Of a stretch of DNA of 64,000 nt, positions 54,026-62,158 are shown piece by piece. This stretch comes from Gammaproteobacteria bacterium (lineage in GTDB: Bacteria > Pseudomonadota > Gammaproteobacteria > SZUA-229): the NCBI GenBank assembly GCA_029882355.1, contig JAOUKV010000013.1, positions 1 to 64,000 on the forward strand, given 5' to 3'. Positions within the stretch are counted from its first letter, which is position 1. Every line of letters starts with the position of its first letter. Made by a program: the position numbers and the translations under genes. The notes below the pieces were generated by a model. That model saw only the letters and a list, made by a program, of their open reading frames with translations, searched no databases and had not been told where the DNA came from.

Positions 54026-55756
54026 TCAAACTTTTGTATTCGAATTAATATACCCCTCACGCACAAGATACAAATGAATCTCTTCTGCAGCCTGTATTGG
54101 TAACACATTTTCAGTATTGATAATTAATTCGGGATTTTCTGGTATATCATATGGATCACTGATGCCAGTAAACTCAGGTATCAATCCTTTTCGCGCTTTC
54201 GCATACAAGCCCTTACGATCCCTTCTTTCACATTCTTCAAGCGAGGTCGATACATGGATCTCTATAAATGCGCCATACTGTTCGATATTAGCGCGCACCT
54301 CTCTCCGCATCTTTGAGTATGGCGCTATCGGTGCGCATATAGCAACTCCCCTGTTCTTGGTAATTTCACTGGCAACATAACCAATACGCTTAACATTTAT
54401 ATCCCTGTCTTTTTTAGAAAAACCCAGCTCGCTAGATAGATTATGCCTGACCACATCACCATCAAGTAATGTAACAGGGCGCACACCATGCTCGATAAAT
54501 TTAGCATAAACAATGCGTGCCAATGTCGATTTTCCTGAACCAGATAAACCGGTGAAAAATAAAGTAATACCCTGTTTTTCACGCGGAGGACACGCTTGAT
54601 GCATCGCTGAAAGAACTTCAGGATAAGTCACCCACGAAGGTATTACCATGCTCCGCGATATAGCCTCAAGAATTTTATCATTCGAAAACTTAACAGCTTC
54701 ACAATCTGCTGATTTTATCTCAAGAATCGGCAGAAATTTCCCTAACTGCTGATTAAAACAAAGCTCATTTGCATAAACAATCTTGATATCAAGCGCGTCT
54801 TCATACTTTTTAATATATTGCTGAGAAGCGCCCGTAGGATAAAATCGAACAGCATTATCCCTTACATTAGGCGGTGCAGCATGTTCTGTTCCGACAATGT
54901 AATGTGAACACCCATAATTCTGTCTTATTATGGCATTCATCAAGGCCTCACGAGGACCGGCCATGCGCAGAGCGGCAGGGAGTAAAGACAGTTCAACCAG
55001 ACCTTTTGGATAGTATTCCATAATGGCCTGATAACAATGAACACGTGAATAATATTGAATATCGCCAGGCTTAGACATGCCGACAACAGGATGTATCAAA
55101 ATATGCGCATTAGCCTCGTTCGCAGCCAGCGTTGTAATCTCATGATGCACACGGTGCATGGGTTTACTGGTATGAAATGCGACGATATTCTGCCAGCCCT
55201 GTTTAGCAAACTTTTGACGTAACTCTCTAGGCGTATTACGCAACAAATCAAAATCATAATGAAATGGAAGCTGGATACCGCGAACACTACCACCAATATA
55301 AAAAGATCCAACTGAATTAAACAAATACTTCACACCGGGATGTTCATGATCAGACGTCCCATAAATAGCTTCAGCTTCCTTAGCTTTATCAACACGCCAA
55401 ACACTTTCAACAGTCAACACTGCAGGCATAAAACCTTCTGTATCCCTCAATGCCAATTGGCTGCCAATTTCAATATCTGCAAATTCATCGCCAACATCAA
55501 GACAATATGGAATTGGCCAAATAACACTATCAGGTAGACAAGTGTTTTCAATGACAGAATTATAAATATCCTCTGTCATAAACCCTGTTAAAGGTGAAAG
55601 CGCACCATTCAGTAACAACTCAAGATCACATTGTTGACGTTGCGAAAGCACAACAGCCGAAAATGTTTCGGACTCAATTTTTAACTGTTCGGCCTCTTCA
55701 TCAGACAAAAGAAGATCTATTAGCTCTCCCTGGTATGGTGAAATCAAGTGGTTCAT
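54026..55756 (-). CDS. Bifunctional sulfate adenylyltransferase / adenylylsulfate kinase (PAPS synthase type)
   Basis: About 576 residues, sulfurylase first and kinase last. The kinase domain (about 395-576) is complete: GLSGSGKSTLARIVY, LDGDVVRHNLSSELGFSKKD, and GLYAKARKGLIPEFTGISDP. The sulfurylase domain has the right length and fold signals (SPLTGFMTEDIY, AALRMAGPREALMNAIIRQN), but both nucleotide motifs deviate: HTSKPMHRVHHE replaces QTRNPMHRAHxE, and GTEHAAPP replaces GRDHAGPG. Only the HxxH pair is kept. The kinase should make PAPS from APS; whether the sulfurylase half works is open. An opening TTG at 55831 is possible but the ATG at 55756 begins like the family. Confidence 0.92.
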   Translation of the reverse strand: MNHLISPYQGELIDLLLSDEEAEQLKIESETFSAVVLSQRQQCDLELLLNGALSPLTGFMTEDIYNSVIENTCLPDSVIWPIPYCLDVGDEFADIEIGSQLALRDTEGFMPAVLTVESVWRVDKAKEAEAIYGTSDHEHPGVKYLFNSVGSFYIGGSVRGIQLPFHYDFDLLRNTPRELRQKFAKQGWQNIVAFHTSKPMHRVHHEITTLAANEANAHILIHPVVGMSKPGDIQYYSRVHCYQAIMEYYPKGLVELSLLPAALRMAGPREALMNAIIRQNYGCSHYIVGTEHAAPPNVRDNAVRFYPTGASQQYIKKYEDALDIKIVYANELCFNQQLGKFLPILEIKSADCEAVKFSNDKILEAISRSMVIPSWVTYPEVLSAMHQACPPREKQGITLFFTGLSGSGKSTLARIVYAKFIEHGVRPVTLLDGDVVRHNLSSELGFSKKDRDINVKRIGYVASEITKNRGVAICAPIAPYSKMRREVRANIEQYGAFIEIHVSTSLEECERRDRKGLYAKARKGLIPEFTGISDPYDIPENPELIINTENVLPIQAAEEIHLYLVREGYINSNTKV

Positions 55757-55799
55757 AGTGTTAGTGTTGGCAATAGATTTTGGGGAACTTAAAAAACAC

Positions 55800-56573
55800 C
55801 TAATAAATAGATTTATTAAGCACTGTTCCAATAATATTAGTGACGGACAAGATATCTACAGCTTGCTTCAAGTCACTTTCCTTGGTTACATCATCTTCAA
55901 TTACGATAAGACTTGCATCAATACAAGGAGCTATAGACATAGCGTCTGCAGTTCCTAATACAGGAGGAAGTACAAACAGAATAATTCTCTTCGGATAGTG
56001 ATCCTTTAATGTTTCGACGAGACCGCACATCTTAGGAGAACCCATCATCTCGGATGAATTCAGGAGTGGGACACCACCAGGAAGTATAATAAAATGCTCT
56101 ATCTCCTCAGGTCGATAGAGTACATCTGATAACTCAATATCACTACGTAAATAATCACACAATCCATATTTTGGCTGAACACCAAAAAATTCGTGTACCT
56201 TTGGATTCCTTAGATTAGCATCGACTAGTATGACGGAGTATTCGACTTCTTTTGCAATACTAATCGCTAAGTTTATTGCAGCAGTTGTTTTACCTTCACC
56301 TCCCGTTGGACTAGTTATTGCCAGTGTGGTCCAGCGATGCTCCTCCATGCGCTGAATAACTTGTATACCCAGTATATTAAATGCATCCGTATAGTTGTCA
56401 TGGCCTAAAGCAGTTGAGATTCTGCTCTCCTGCATTATCTTATTTGAACTTTTAATAGCTTGAGTTGTCGAATACTTAACAGGAGAGTCATTCTCATCTA
56501 AATCTACATAGTGACCTGAACCCCCTGCGCGTTCATTTCGAGCCCTCTCTAGTGCCTGCTTAATTTTTTCCAT
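55800..56573 (-). CDS. BY-kinase-like (CpsD/CapB) ATPase of the exosortase EPS system
   Basis: 257 residues starting MEKIKQALERARNERAG, a start typical of XrtA/EPS-associated tyrosine autokinases. Walker A SPTGGEGKTTAAINLA is near residues 90-105, and Walker A' SVILVDANLRNPKVHEFFG follows. At the Walker B position, where others have an aspartate (FDLPP or IDSPP), the sequence is LFVLPPVLGTADAM, so the usual aspartate is valine. The C-terminus lacks a tyrosine cluster, with only one final Tyr. With the Wzz-type protein upstream it should form the chain-length regulator; the kinase activity may be weak. Confidence 0.9.
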   Translation of the reverse strand: MEKIKQALERARNERAGGSGHYVDLDENDSPVKYSTTQAIKSSNKIMQESRISTALGHDNYTDAFNILGIQVIQRMEEHRWTTLAITSPTGGEGKTTAAINLAISIAKEVEYSVILVDANLRNPKVHEFFGVQPKYGLCDYLRSDIELSDVLYRPEEIEHFIILPGGVPLLNSSEMMGSPKMCGLVETLKDHYPKRIILFVLPPVLGTADAMSIAPCIDASLIVIEDDVTKESDLKQAVDILSVTNIIGTVLNKSIY

Positions 56574-56596
56574 CGATCTAAAACCTAGTAGTAATA

Positions 56597-58342
56597 TTAA
56601 CCAAAAAATAAATCAAATTTTCGCAATATACGAAACCACAAAACATCCAGTGGAGTTATTAGAAGATGCACAATAAGTACAGCAACAATGACCACCCCTA
56701 TGACAATAAGTAACAATCGTTTATTTAACTTGTTATGGTTTTCAATATCATCCAAATTCAACTGATAAGGAACTACGGACAAGGGAGCCACACCCAATAT
56801 ACGCTCAACAGCTCTTGAACCGCGTACCGTACCGCTAATTGATTCAGTAAGAAACACAAAACCAAGAGCTGACCCTATTGAGAAAATAAAGCCTAAAAAT
56901 AAAATTGCAGGTCTGTTAGGCCTAACAGGTTCTTCAGGTAATGCGGGTGGATCGATTAAAGTAAACCGTTCACCTTTGCTTTCTGTTTCAAGTTGCTTAG
57001 ATATATCTGCAGCACGTAGTTTTGATCTAACATCCTGATTCCGCCTCAAAGCATTTTCATAATCACGCTGCAAAACAAGGTATTCTCGCTCAACTTGCGG
57101 AGCCATCAGCATAACTTGCTCTAATTCTTCCTGTTTTTTCAGGTAACCTTTTTTCTGTATTTTTAAAGCACTCATCTCACTCAAAACACCTTCTAACTGT
57201 GCCTTAAGAGTTATATAAGCAGGGTTATCTGGAGATTCCTGTGAATACTTGCCAGACTCATTGTCAGCAGCGTTTTGAATTTTTGCAACACTTAACTGAT
57301 TTTCAAGAGCAGTTATTTTTGCATTTAGAGCTACGATATCAGGATGTTCTTGTGTATATTTTTTTCTTAAAACTTCTGACTCTGTACGCAAAGCCGTTAG
57401 TTGTTTTACTAAAAAATCTACACTGTCACCAGAACCAGATCGAAGCGCATCAATCTCATTCCTCAAGGCAATCACATCGGGATGGGATTCTGAGTATCGT
57501 GAAGCCGCTGATGCATATTCTGATTCTAGGATCTTTAATCTGGTACTAACACTTTGCACCAATGGATTATCTGGTTGAATTTGATCAAGCCTTCCTTCTA
57601 AATAAAATTTTCTATCTTCAAGATTTAAAAGCGTGGTATTAGTTGAGATTATATTCGACTCAATTCTTTGCAAAACCTGCATATTTACTTGCTGAACTTG
57701 TGGCAACATTTTTGCATTAGCCTGCTTGAATTTCGCTAACTTCTCTTCAAGTTCTGCAATATCAATTCTAATACGCTCTGACTCTTCCCTAAAAAACTCC
57801 GATGTTTCTAAAGCCTTGCTCGCTCTACTTTCAAGATTCTTATTTAAATACAAAGTCGTCAACTCACTGACAACTTTCTGCACCTGGCCAGGATTCTCTC
57901 CCTCATATGATAAAGAAAAAGCAATAGTCGCAGAAGATGCCCTGCCTGTTGAAGGATTCACAACATCTGCACTAATTACATCCAGCGAGGTATCATCTTG
58001 CATACGATAGATTATTGCTTCTGAAGTTTCGCGCTTACGCTCATCTTTATACAAATTAAACTTATCAATAATCTTAAATAAATTACTTCTGCTCATAACC
58101 TGAGCCTGTATTGATTGAATTCTTTCAGCTGCATAGCTGGTCATGGTTGACATGACTAGTGCTTGAGGAATTTGTTGTTGCTCAATCAAAATTGTGGCTG
58201 AAGACCGATACACTGATGGCAACAGAAATACCACCACTACAGTAATAAATGTGATAATAGCAATAATTGATATTAAAACTTTTTTTTGCTTCCGTAGGAT
58301 AGCGAGATAATCGCGAAAATCAAGATTTTTTTCTTCCACCAT
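56597..58342 (-). CDS. Wzz/GumC-family polysaccharide chain-length determinant
   Basis: 581 residues. One membrane helix near the start (VLISIIAIITFITVVVVFLL) and two segments near the end (PAILFLGFIFSIGSALGFVF, and LLLIVIGVVIVAVLIVHLLI) frame a long periplasmic part. Residues about 170-450 are coiled coil with GNVR-type ends (EREYLVLQRDYENALRRNQD). A P-rich segment (DPPALPEEPVRPNRPAILF) precedes the second membrane region, as in this family. The protein should control length of the exported polysaccharide with the ATPase encoded 23 bases downstream. Confidence 0.94.
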   Translation of the reverse strand: MVEEKNLDFRDYLAILRKQKKVLISIIAIITFITVVVVFLLPSVYRSSATILIEQQQIPQALVMSTMTSYAAERIQSIQAQVMSRSNLFKIIDKFNLYKDERKRETSEAIIYRMQDDTSLDVISADVVNPSTGRASSATIAFSLSYEGENPGQVQKVVSELTTLYLNKNLESRASKALETSEFFREESERIRIDIAELEEKLAKFKQANAKMLPQVQQVNMQVLQRIESNIISTNTTLLNLEDRKFYLEGRLDQIQPDNPLVQSVSTRLKILESEYASAASRYSESHPDVIALRNEIDALRSGSGDSVDFLVKQLTALRTESEVLRKKYTQEHPDIVALNAKITALENQLSVAKIQNAADNESGKYSQESPDNPAYITLKAQLEGVLSEMSALKIQKKGYLKKQEELEQVMLMAPQVEREYLVLQRDYENALRRNQDVRSKLRAADISKQLETESKGERFTLIDPPALPEEPVRPNRPAILFLGFIFSIGSALGFVFLTESISGTVRGSRAVERILGVAPLSVVPYQLNLDDIENHNKLNKRLLLIVIGVVIVAVLIVHLLITPLDVLWFRILRKFDLFFG

Positions 58343-58393
58343 ACAACCACTCAGTTAAATTTAAATTTCTATATCAAGATTAATTTTTGTAAA

Positions 58394-59578
58394 TCAAATG
58401 GAAGGAAAATCGTACTTCAAATTAACAGCAAATTTATTCTTTCCTATTTCATCCTGCGAAACACCTTCATAATTATTCTTAGAATAAAAATACTCAGCTC
58501 TAAGATTTAAGTTATGCGCCAAAGAAAAATTCATCGCCGGAATAATCGTTGTGAAAGAACGAGAGTAATCTACTACGTTATCATTAAGCTCTTCAATACT
58601 TACCTGATTAATAGCTAATACAATACCAATTAATGCTGTCACTTTCATCCTAAGCTTAGTATGTATTGTATCGGTTTGATCAAGCCCTCCCGTGAAGTTA
58701 GGTACAACATTTCTACTAGCACCAAATTCAATCCATTTTGCATCAATAACTGCTTCGAATGTTGCACCGGAATTACTGCCTTCAACCGCTTGAGTACCTG
58801 TAACATTAGAACCAAGAAAATTAAACCCCGCAGCACTTCTAGTACTGAAGTCACGAGTATTGACACCAACGAAAAGTTTCGAGGTGATCATTTCAGAAAA
58901 ATCATGATCAATTCCAAATTTTGATGCCAACATATGATATTCAGAAATATCATTCTCAGAGCTATAATCTGTAGATGTCAAAAGAAAACTGAGCTGACTT
59001 TTCTGAGATAACTTATATTCCACCTCACCCGATGCACCTGTAGTTTCATATGGCAAATATCTCTGTGATGCTGAAGTATATTTCACATCTGAGTATTGAT
59101 AAGCAAGTGAAAGTGATAGCCTTTCTGTTAAAAGATGTGAGTACTTTGGTGCAAGTGATAACTTCTTAGTATCAGTCTGCTCAAGAGATTCGGCTAAAAC
59201 ATTTTCCTCTGCTGTACGACTCGAAAAGTTGTCATAACCAACAAAGGCCGAATAAATATTTCGATTATCTTTATAGGCTGTTTCAAGATCCAGATGAGCA
59301 TCAAAATTATCTTGATAGTCAGCAGAATATGTTGTACCAGCGACACTAGCATTCACTGCAGTTTCCCAGGCATCACTAGTGTATTTTAACTTTATCTTAG
59401 GAGTAATCTTAACGATAGATGATGACTCATCATTACCTGTAGCCGATGCATTTATATTGTCATCGTAAGTGACACGAGCATTAATTTCCGACACTAGTAA
59501 AAAATTTGAAGCATTTGTAAATGTTGAAAATAGACAAAAAAATATTAAAAGGCAGTTATTAATGATAGATCTAAGCAT
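58394..59578 (-). CDS. Outer-membrane beta-barrel protein of the exosortase EPS locus
   Basis: About 394 residues with signal peptide NCLLIFFCLFSTFTNASN. The rest is alternating beta-strand pattern with repeated Y, S and D residues, as in the PEP-CTERM-associated outer-membrane beta-barrel family found in these loci. The first strand region reads INARVTYDDNINASATGNDE. It ends YDFPSI. The preferred start (59578) has GGAAG eight bases upstream, but a TAATG overlap with the upstream export gene gives a start at 59617 that would also work. Likely role: the outer-membrane channel or a partner in polysaccharide export. Confidence 0.85.
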   Translation of the reverse strand: MLRSIINNCLLIFFCLFSTFTNASNFLLVSEINARVTYDDNINASATGNDESSSIVKITPKIKLKYTSDAWETAVNASVAGTTYSADYQDNFDAHLDLETAYKDNRNIYSAFVGYDNFSSRTAEENVLAESLEQTDTKKLSLAPKYSHLLTERLSLSLAYQYSDVKYTSASQRYLPYETTGASGEVEYKLSQKSQLSFLLTSTDYSSENDISEYHMLASKFGIDHDFSEMITSKLFVGVNTRDFSTRSAAGFNFLGSNVTGTQAVEGSNSGATFEAVIDAKWIEFGASRNVVPNFTGGLDQTDTIHTKLRMKVTALIGIVLAINQVSIEELNDNVVDYSRSFTTIIPAMNFSLAHNLNLRAEYFYSKNNYEGVSQDEIGKNKFAVNLKYDFPSI

Positions 59579-59616
59579 GTTTTTATCTTCCATAGTAATT
59601 AAAGAAATAGCGTTCA

Positions 59617-60165
59617 TTACGGCACCACAACCGTATCACCAGCCTTCAACATAATATTCATCTCTATCTCATCTCCACTTACGACATCATCGTAGTCAAA
59701 TTCAAAGATCTCCTTGGTCTTATTAGTACGCCGAAGAATTTTTATATTATCAGAATCAGCATACGGTGTGAGACCACCTGCCAAAGTTAAAGCCTGCAAT
59801 ACATCCATATATTGTGAAGTAACAAACTGACCTGGTTTATTAACCTGCCCAATCACATAAACCCTGTTACTTGTAGACTGCAAGACACTAACTGTTACAT
59901 TAGGATTCGGGATATATGAATTAAGTTTATCGACTATCATTTTAGTAAGCATTTTTGTATCTATACCACCGGCCTTTATATCCCCAACTAGTGGGAACGT
60001 TATATAACCATCTGGCTTAACAAGAACCTCTTTCTGCAAGCCTTCTTCTTTCCAGACAGAAATCGATAGAAGATCACCTGGACCTATAACATATAAATCA
60101 GTCTCTGAATAAACATCAAAGACACATAAAAACATAACCAGCAAAAAACCAATAATTTTCTTCAT
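59617..60165 (-). CDS. Wza-type polysaccharide export protein
   Basis: 182 residues with signal peptide (IIGFLLVMFLCVFDVYS). The Wza hallmarks are YVIGPGDLLSISVWKEEGLQ near the mature start, PDGYITFPLVGDIKAGG, then NPNVTVSVLQSTSNRVYVIG and VLQALTLAGGLTPYADSDNI of the soluble-ligand-binding domain. It ends LKAGDTVVVP. It lacks a lipobox. Polysaccharide passes through such proteins across the periplasm and outer membrane. The ATG at 60165 is preferred to an opening at 60213. Its stop overlaps a downstream ATG by one base. Confidence 0.93.
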   Translation of the reverse strand: MKKIIGFLLVMFLCVFDVYSETDLYVIGPGDLLSISVWKEEGLQKEVLVKPDGYITFPLVGDIKAGGIDTKMLTKMIVDKLNSYIPNPNVTVSVLQSTSNRVYVIGQVNKPGQFVTSQYMDVLQALTLAGGLTPYADSDNIKILRRTNKTKEIFEFDYDDVVSGDEIEMNIMLKAGDTVVVP

Positions 60166-60504
60166 ATTTATATCTCGTTTCAACATGCCACATAGAGATG
60201 TGCAGCTAATCAAACCCCTATTTACCTTTAGTTAAGTTTAATGTCTTACCACCAATGAACATGTCACATCAACATCAGCATTAGAACCATATCCATAGGC
60301 GCTAATGAACCAATAAAAGACACAGCCTACCAAAGATGGATTATAACAGATACCTTACGACAGTTAAGCTATATTAAAACAATCACCACATAAGAATATA
60401 AGCATATAAGCAAACCCTAAACATTCAAATACAACCTAAAAAAAATAAAACAGCACATAAAACCGAACAATGCACAACAACGAGCAGATAATGTCACCAC
60501 ATCA
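60166..60504. other. Intergenic region inside the EPS gene run
   Basis: About 340 bases between the export-protein gene and the WecA-like gene. It is AT-rich with many short A/T tracts and no gene. A short self-complementary element (CACATAGAGATGTG, 60189-60202) is the only structure noted near the export gene. A promoter for the export-to-PrsR gene run could lie here, but no matching sigma-70 or sigma-54 elements were found by eye. Confidence 0.35.
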
Positions 60505-62142
60505 TTAAACAAGACCTCTAATAGCAATTAGACCCAACGCAAGCATTGCCGAGCCAGTTAAAACGTTTAGACGATTTTTCATGTGTTGAATGGTCAGTTC
60601 ACAGGCATAAAAAAGGACAATTATTTGGACCGCCATCCCAATCATACTTGACGACCCATGATCAATTCCCGGCAACATTCCTACAATGATCACCACAATA
60701 ATAACGAGATAATCTAGTGGAGTAATTTGAAATTTATCTGCAATAGTTATACGAGCAACAACAAATGAGGAAAAAGCCATAAGCACAAAGAATATATATA
60801 CAATACTAATTTGATCTAACAACCAGACAGGTGGGTAAGTGGATACTAAATAAACTGAGAAACCCATCGTAACAAACATGATTAGTCTATATAACTGAAT
60901 TCTAAACAAGCTAGTTACGGCTACTAAAAGTAGCAGTATAAGCAATATAAGTGATGAAACTCCCAAATCAACCGGGATATTATTCGACATGAGTGCAGCA
61001 GTAACTATAAACAGCGATATACCCAACTCAAGCACCCAATATGGAATAATAGCCAAATGTGCATTTTTATCTAAAACATTAGAAAGAAAAAGTGGTTTTA
61101 CGGTATTGCTAATATGTGCACTCCAACTGCTTCGTTCCGCAATAGTAATTATAGAAAAAAGCAATATAGATGAACCTAAATATAAACCTATAAGTAAATA
61201 ATCACTCTCATAGGGTAACAAAACAGCTCCTACTACAAATATCATTTGTATAGAGTAAATAATTATTACTGTTTCGTAATGATAAAATCCAAGCCCTAGC
61301 AACCTATGGTGCAAATGGTCTTTAGCAGCAACTACCAGACTAACCCCTCTTTTGCCGCGCAAATAAAATACCGCAATGCTATCAACTACAGGCAGACCTA
61401 ATAACAAAAGCGTTATAACCGGGCTAATAGTATGATTGACCTGCTGCGAGATATAAACAACCATCACCCCCAAAATAAAACCCAGTGTTTGACTCCCGGT
61501 ATCACCCATGAATATCCTTGCAGGATATGAATTAAATCGAAGAAAACCAAAGATTCCGCCAATTGTTGCAGCAGCAACTGCAAGCCCATTAGTGGCATCG
61601 TACAAATATGATAAAAAGGCTATTGCTGCAAGCGAGATCAACGCTTCACCACCAGCAAGCCCATCTAAACCATCAGATAAATTCAACGCATTAATCATTC
61701 CAACGATTGCAATTACGGTGAATGGTTTTCCAACATAAGGATGGAGCTCTTCAAGACCTATAAATGGGAAATGAAATACATAAATATCGCCATAATATAC
61801 GACAACAATTGCAGCCATTAACTGCCCAAAAAACTTAAATGCTGGGCGTATATTTCTAGAATCATCCCATGCACCGAAAAATAACAATATGGAACAACCG
61901 ATTAGGATTGATATAATAAATCGATCAAGTTCCAGCCATAAGAATAAAGGAACAAGCATACCGACTACAATGCCCACTCCACCTGATCTGGGTATCGCCG
62001 CTGTATGCACCTTACGACCATCCGGCTTATCCAGCATACCTATGATGGGGGCGATTCTTATCATAATTGGCGTAATAACCATGCAGATTACCATCGAGGT
62101 AATGGCAATCAGAATATAAAAACTAAGCTCGTTAGGATCCAT
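60505..62142 (-). CDS. WecA/MraY-like undecaprenyl-phosphate sugar-1-phosphate transferase
   Basis: 545 residues with about 15 hydrophobic segments. The catalytic part is in the first 330: RKVHTAAIPRSGGVGIVVGM, LLFFGAWDDSRNIRPAFKFF with the Asp-Asp pair, MINALNLSDGLDGLAGGEAL, RIFMGDTGSQTLGFILGVMV and AAKDHLHHRLLGLGFYHYET. The rest, about 200 residues, is an extra membrane domain not present in WecA. Such enzymes start polysaccharide chains by moving a sugar phosphate to undecaprenyl phosphate. It is encoded 16 bases after the exosortase gene, so both are likely co-expressed. Confidence 0.92.
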   Translation of the reverse strand: MDPNELSFYILIAITSMVICMVITPIMIRIAPIIGMLDKPDGRKVHTAAIPRSGGVGIVVGMLVPLFLWLELDRFIISILIGCSILLFFGAWDDSRNIRPAFKFFGQLMAAIVVVYYGDIYVFHFPFIGLEELHPYVGKPFTVIAIVGMINALNLSDGLDGLAGGEALISLAAIAFLSYLYDATNGLAVAAATIGGIFGFLRFNSYPARIFMGDTGSQTLGFILGVMVVYISQQVNHTISPVITLLLLGLPVVDSIAVFYLRGKRGVSLVVAAKDHLHHRLLGLGFYHYETVIIIYSIQMIFVVGAVLLPYESDYLLIGLYLGSSILLFSIITIAERSSWSAHISNTVKPLFLSNVLDKNAHLAIIPYWVLELGISLFIVTAALMSNNIPVDLGVSSLILLILLLLVAVTSLFRIQLYRLIMFVTMGFSVYLVSTYPPVWLLDQISIVYIFFVLMAFSSFVVARITIADKFQITPLDYLVIIVVIIVGMLPGIDHGSSSMIGMAVQIIVLFYACELTIQHMKNRLNVLTGSAMLALGLIAIRGLV

Positions 62143-62158
62143 TAGTTATTACAAAAGA

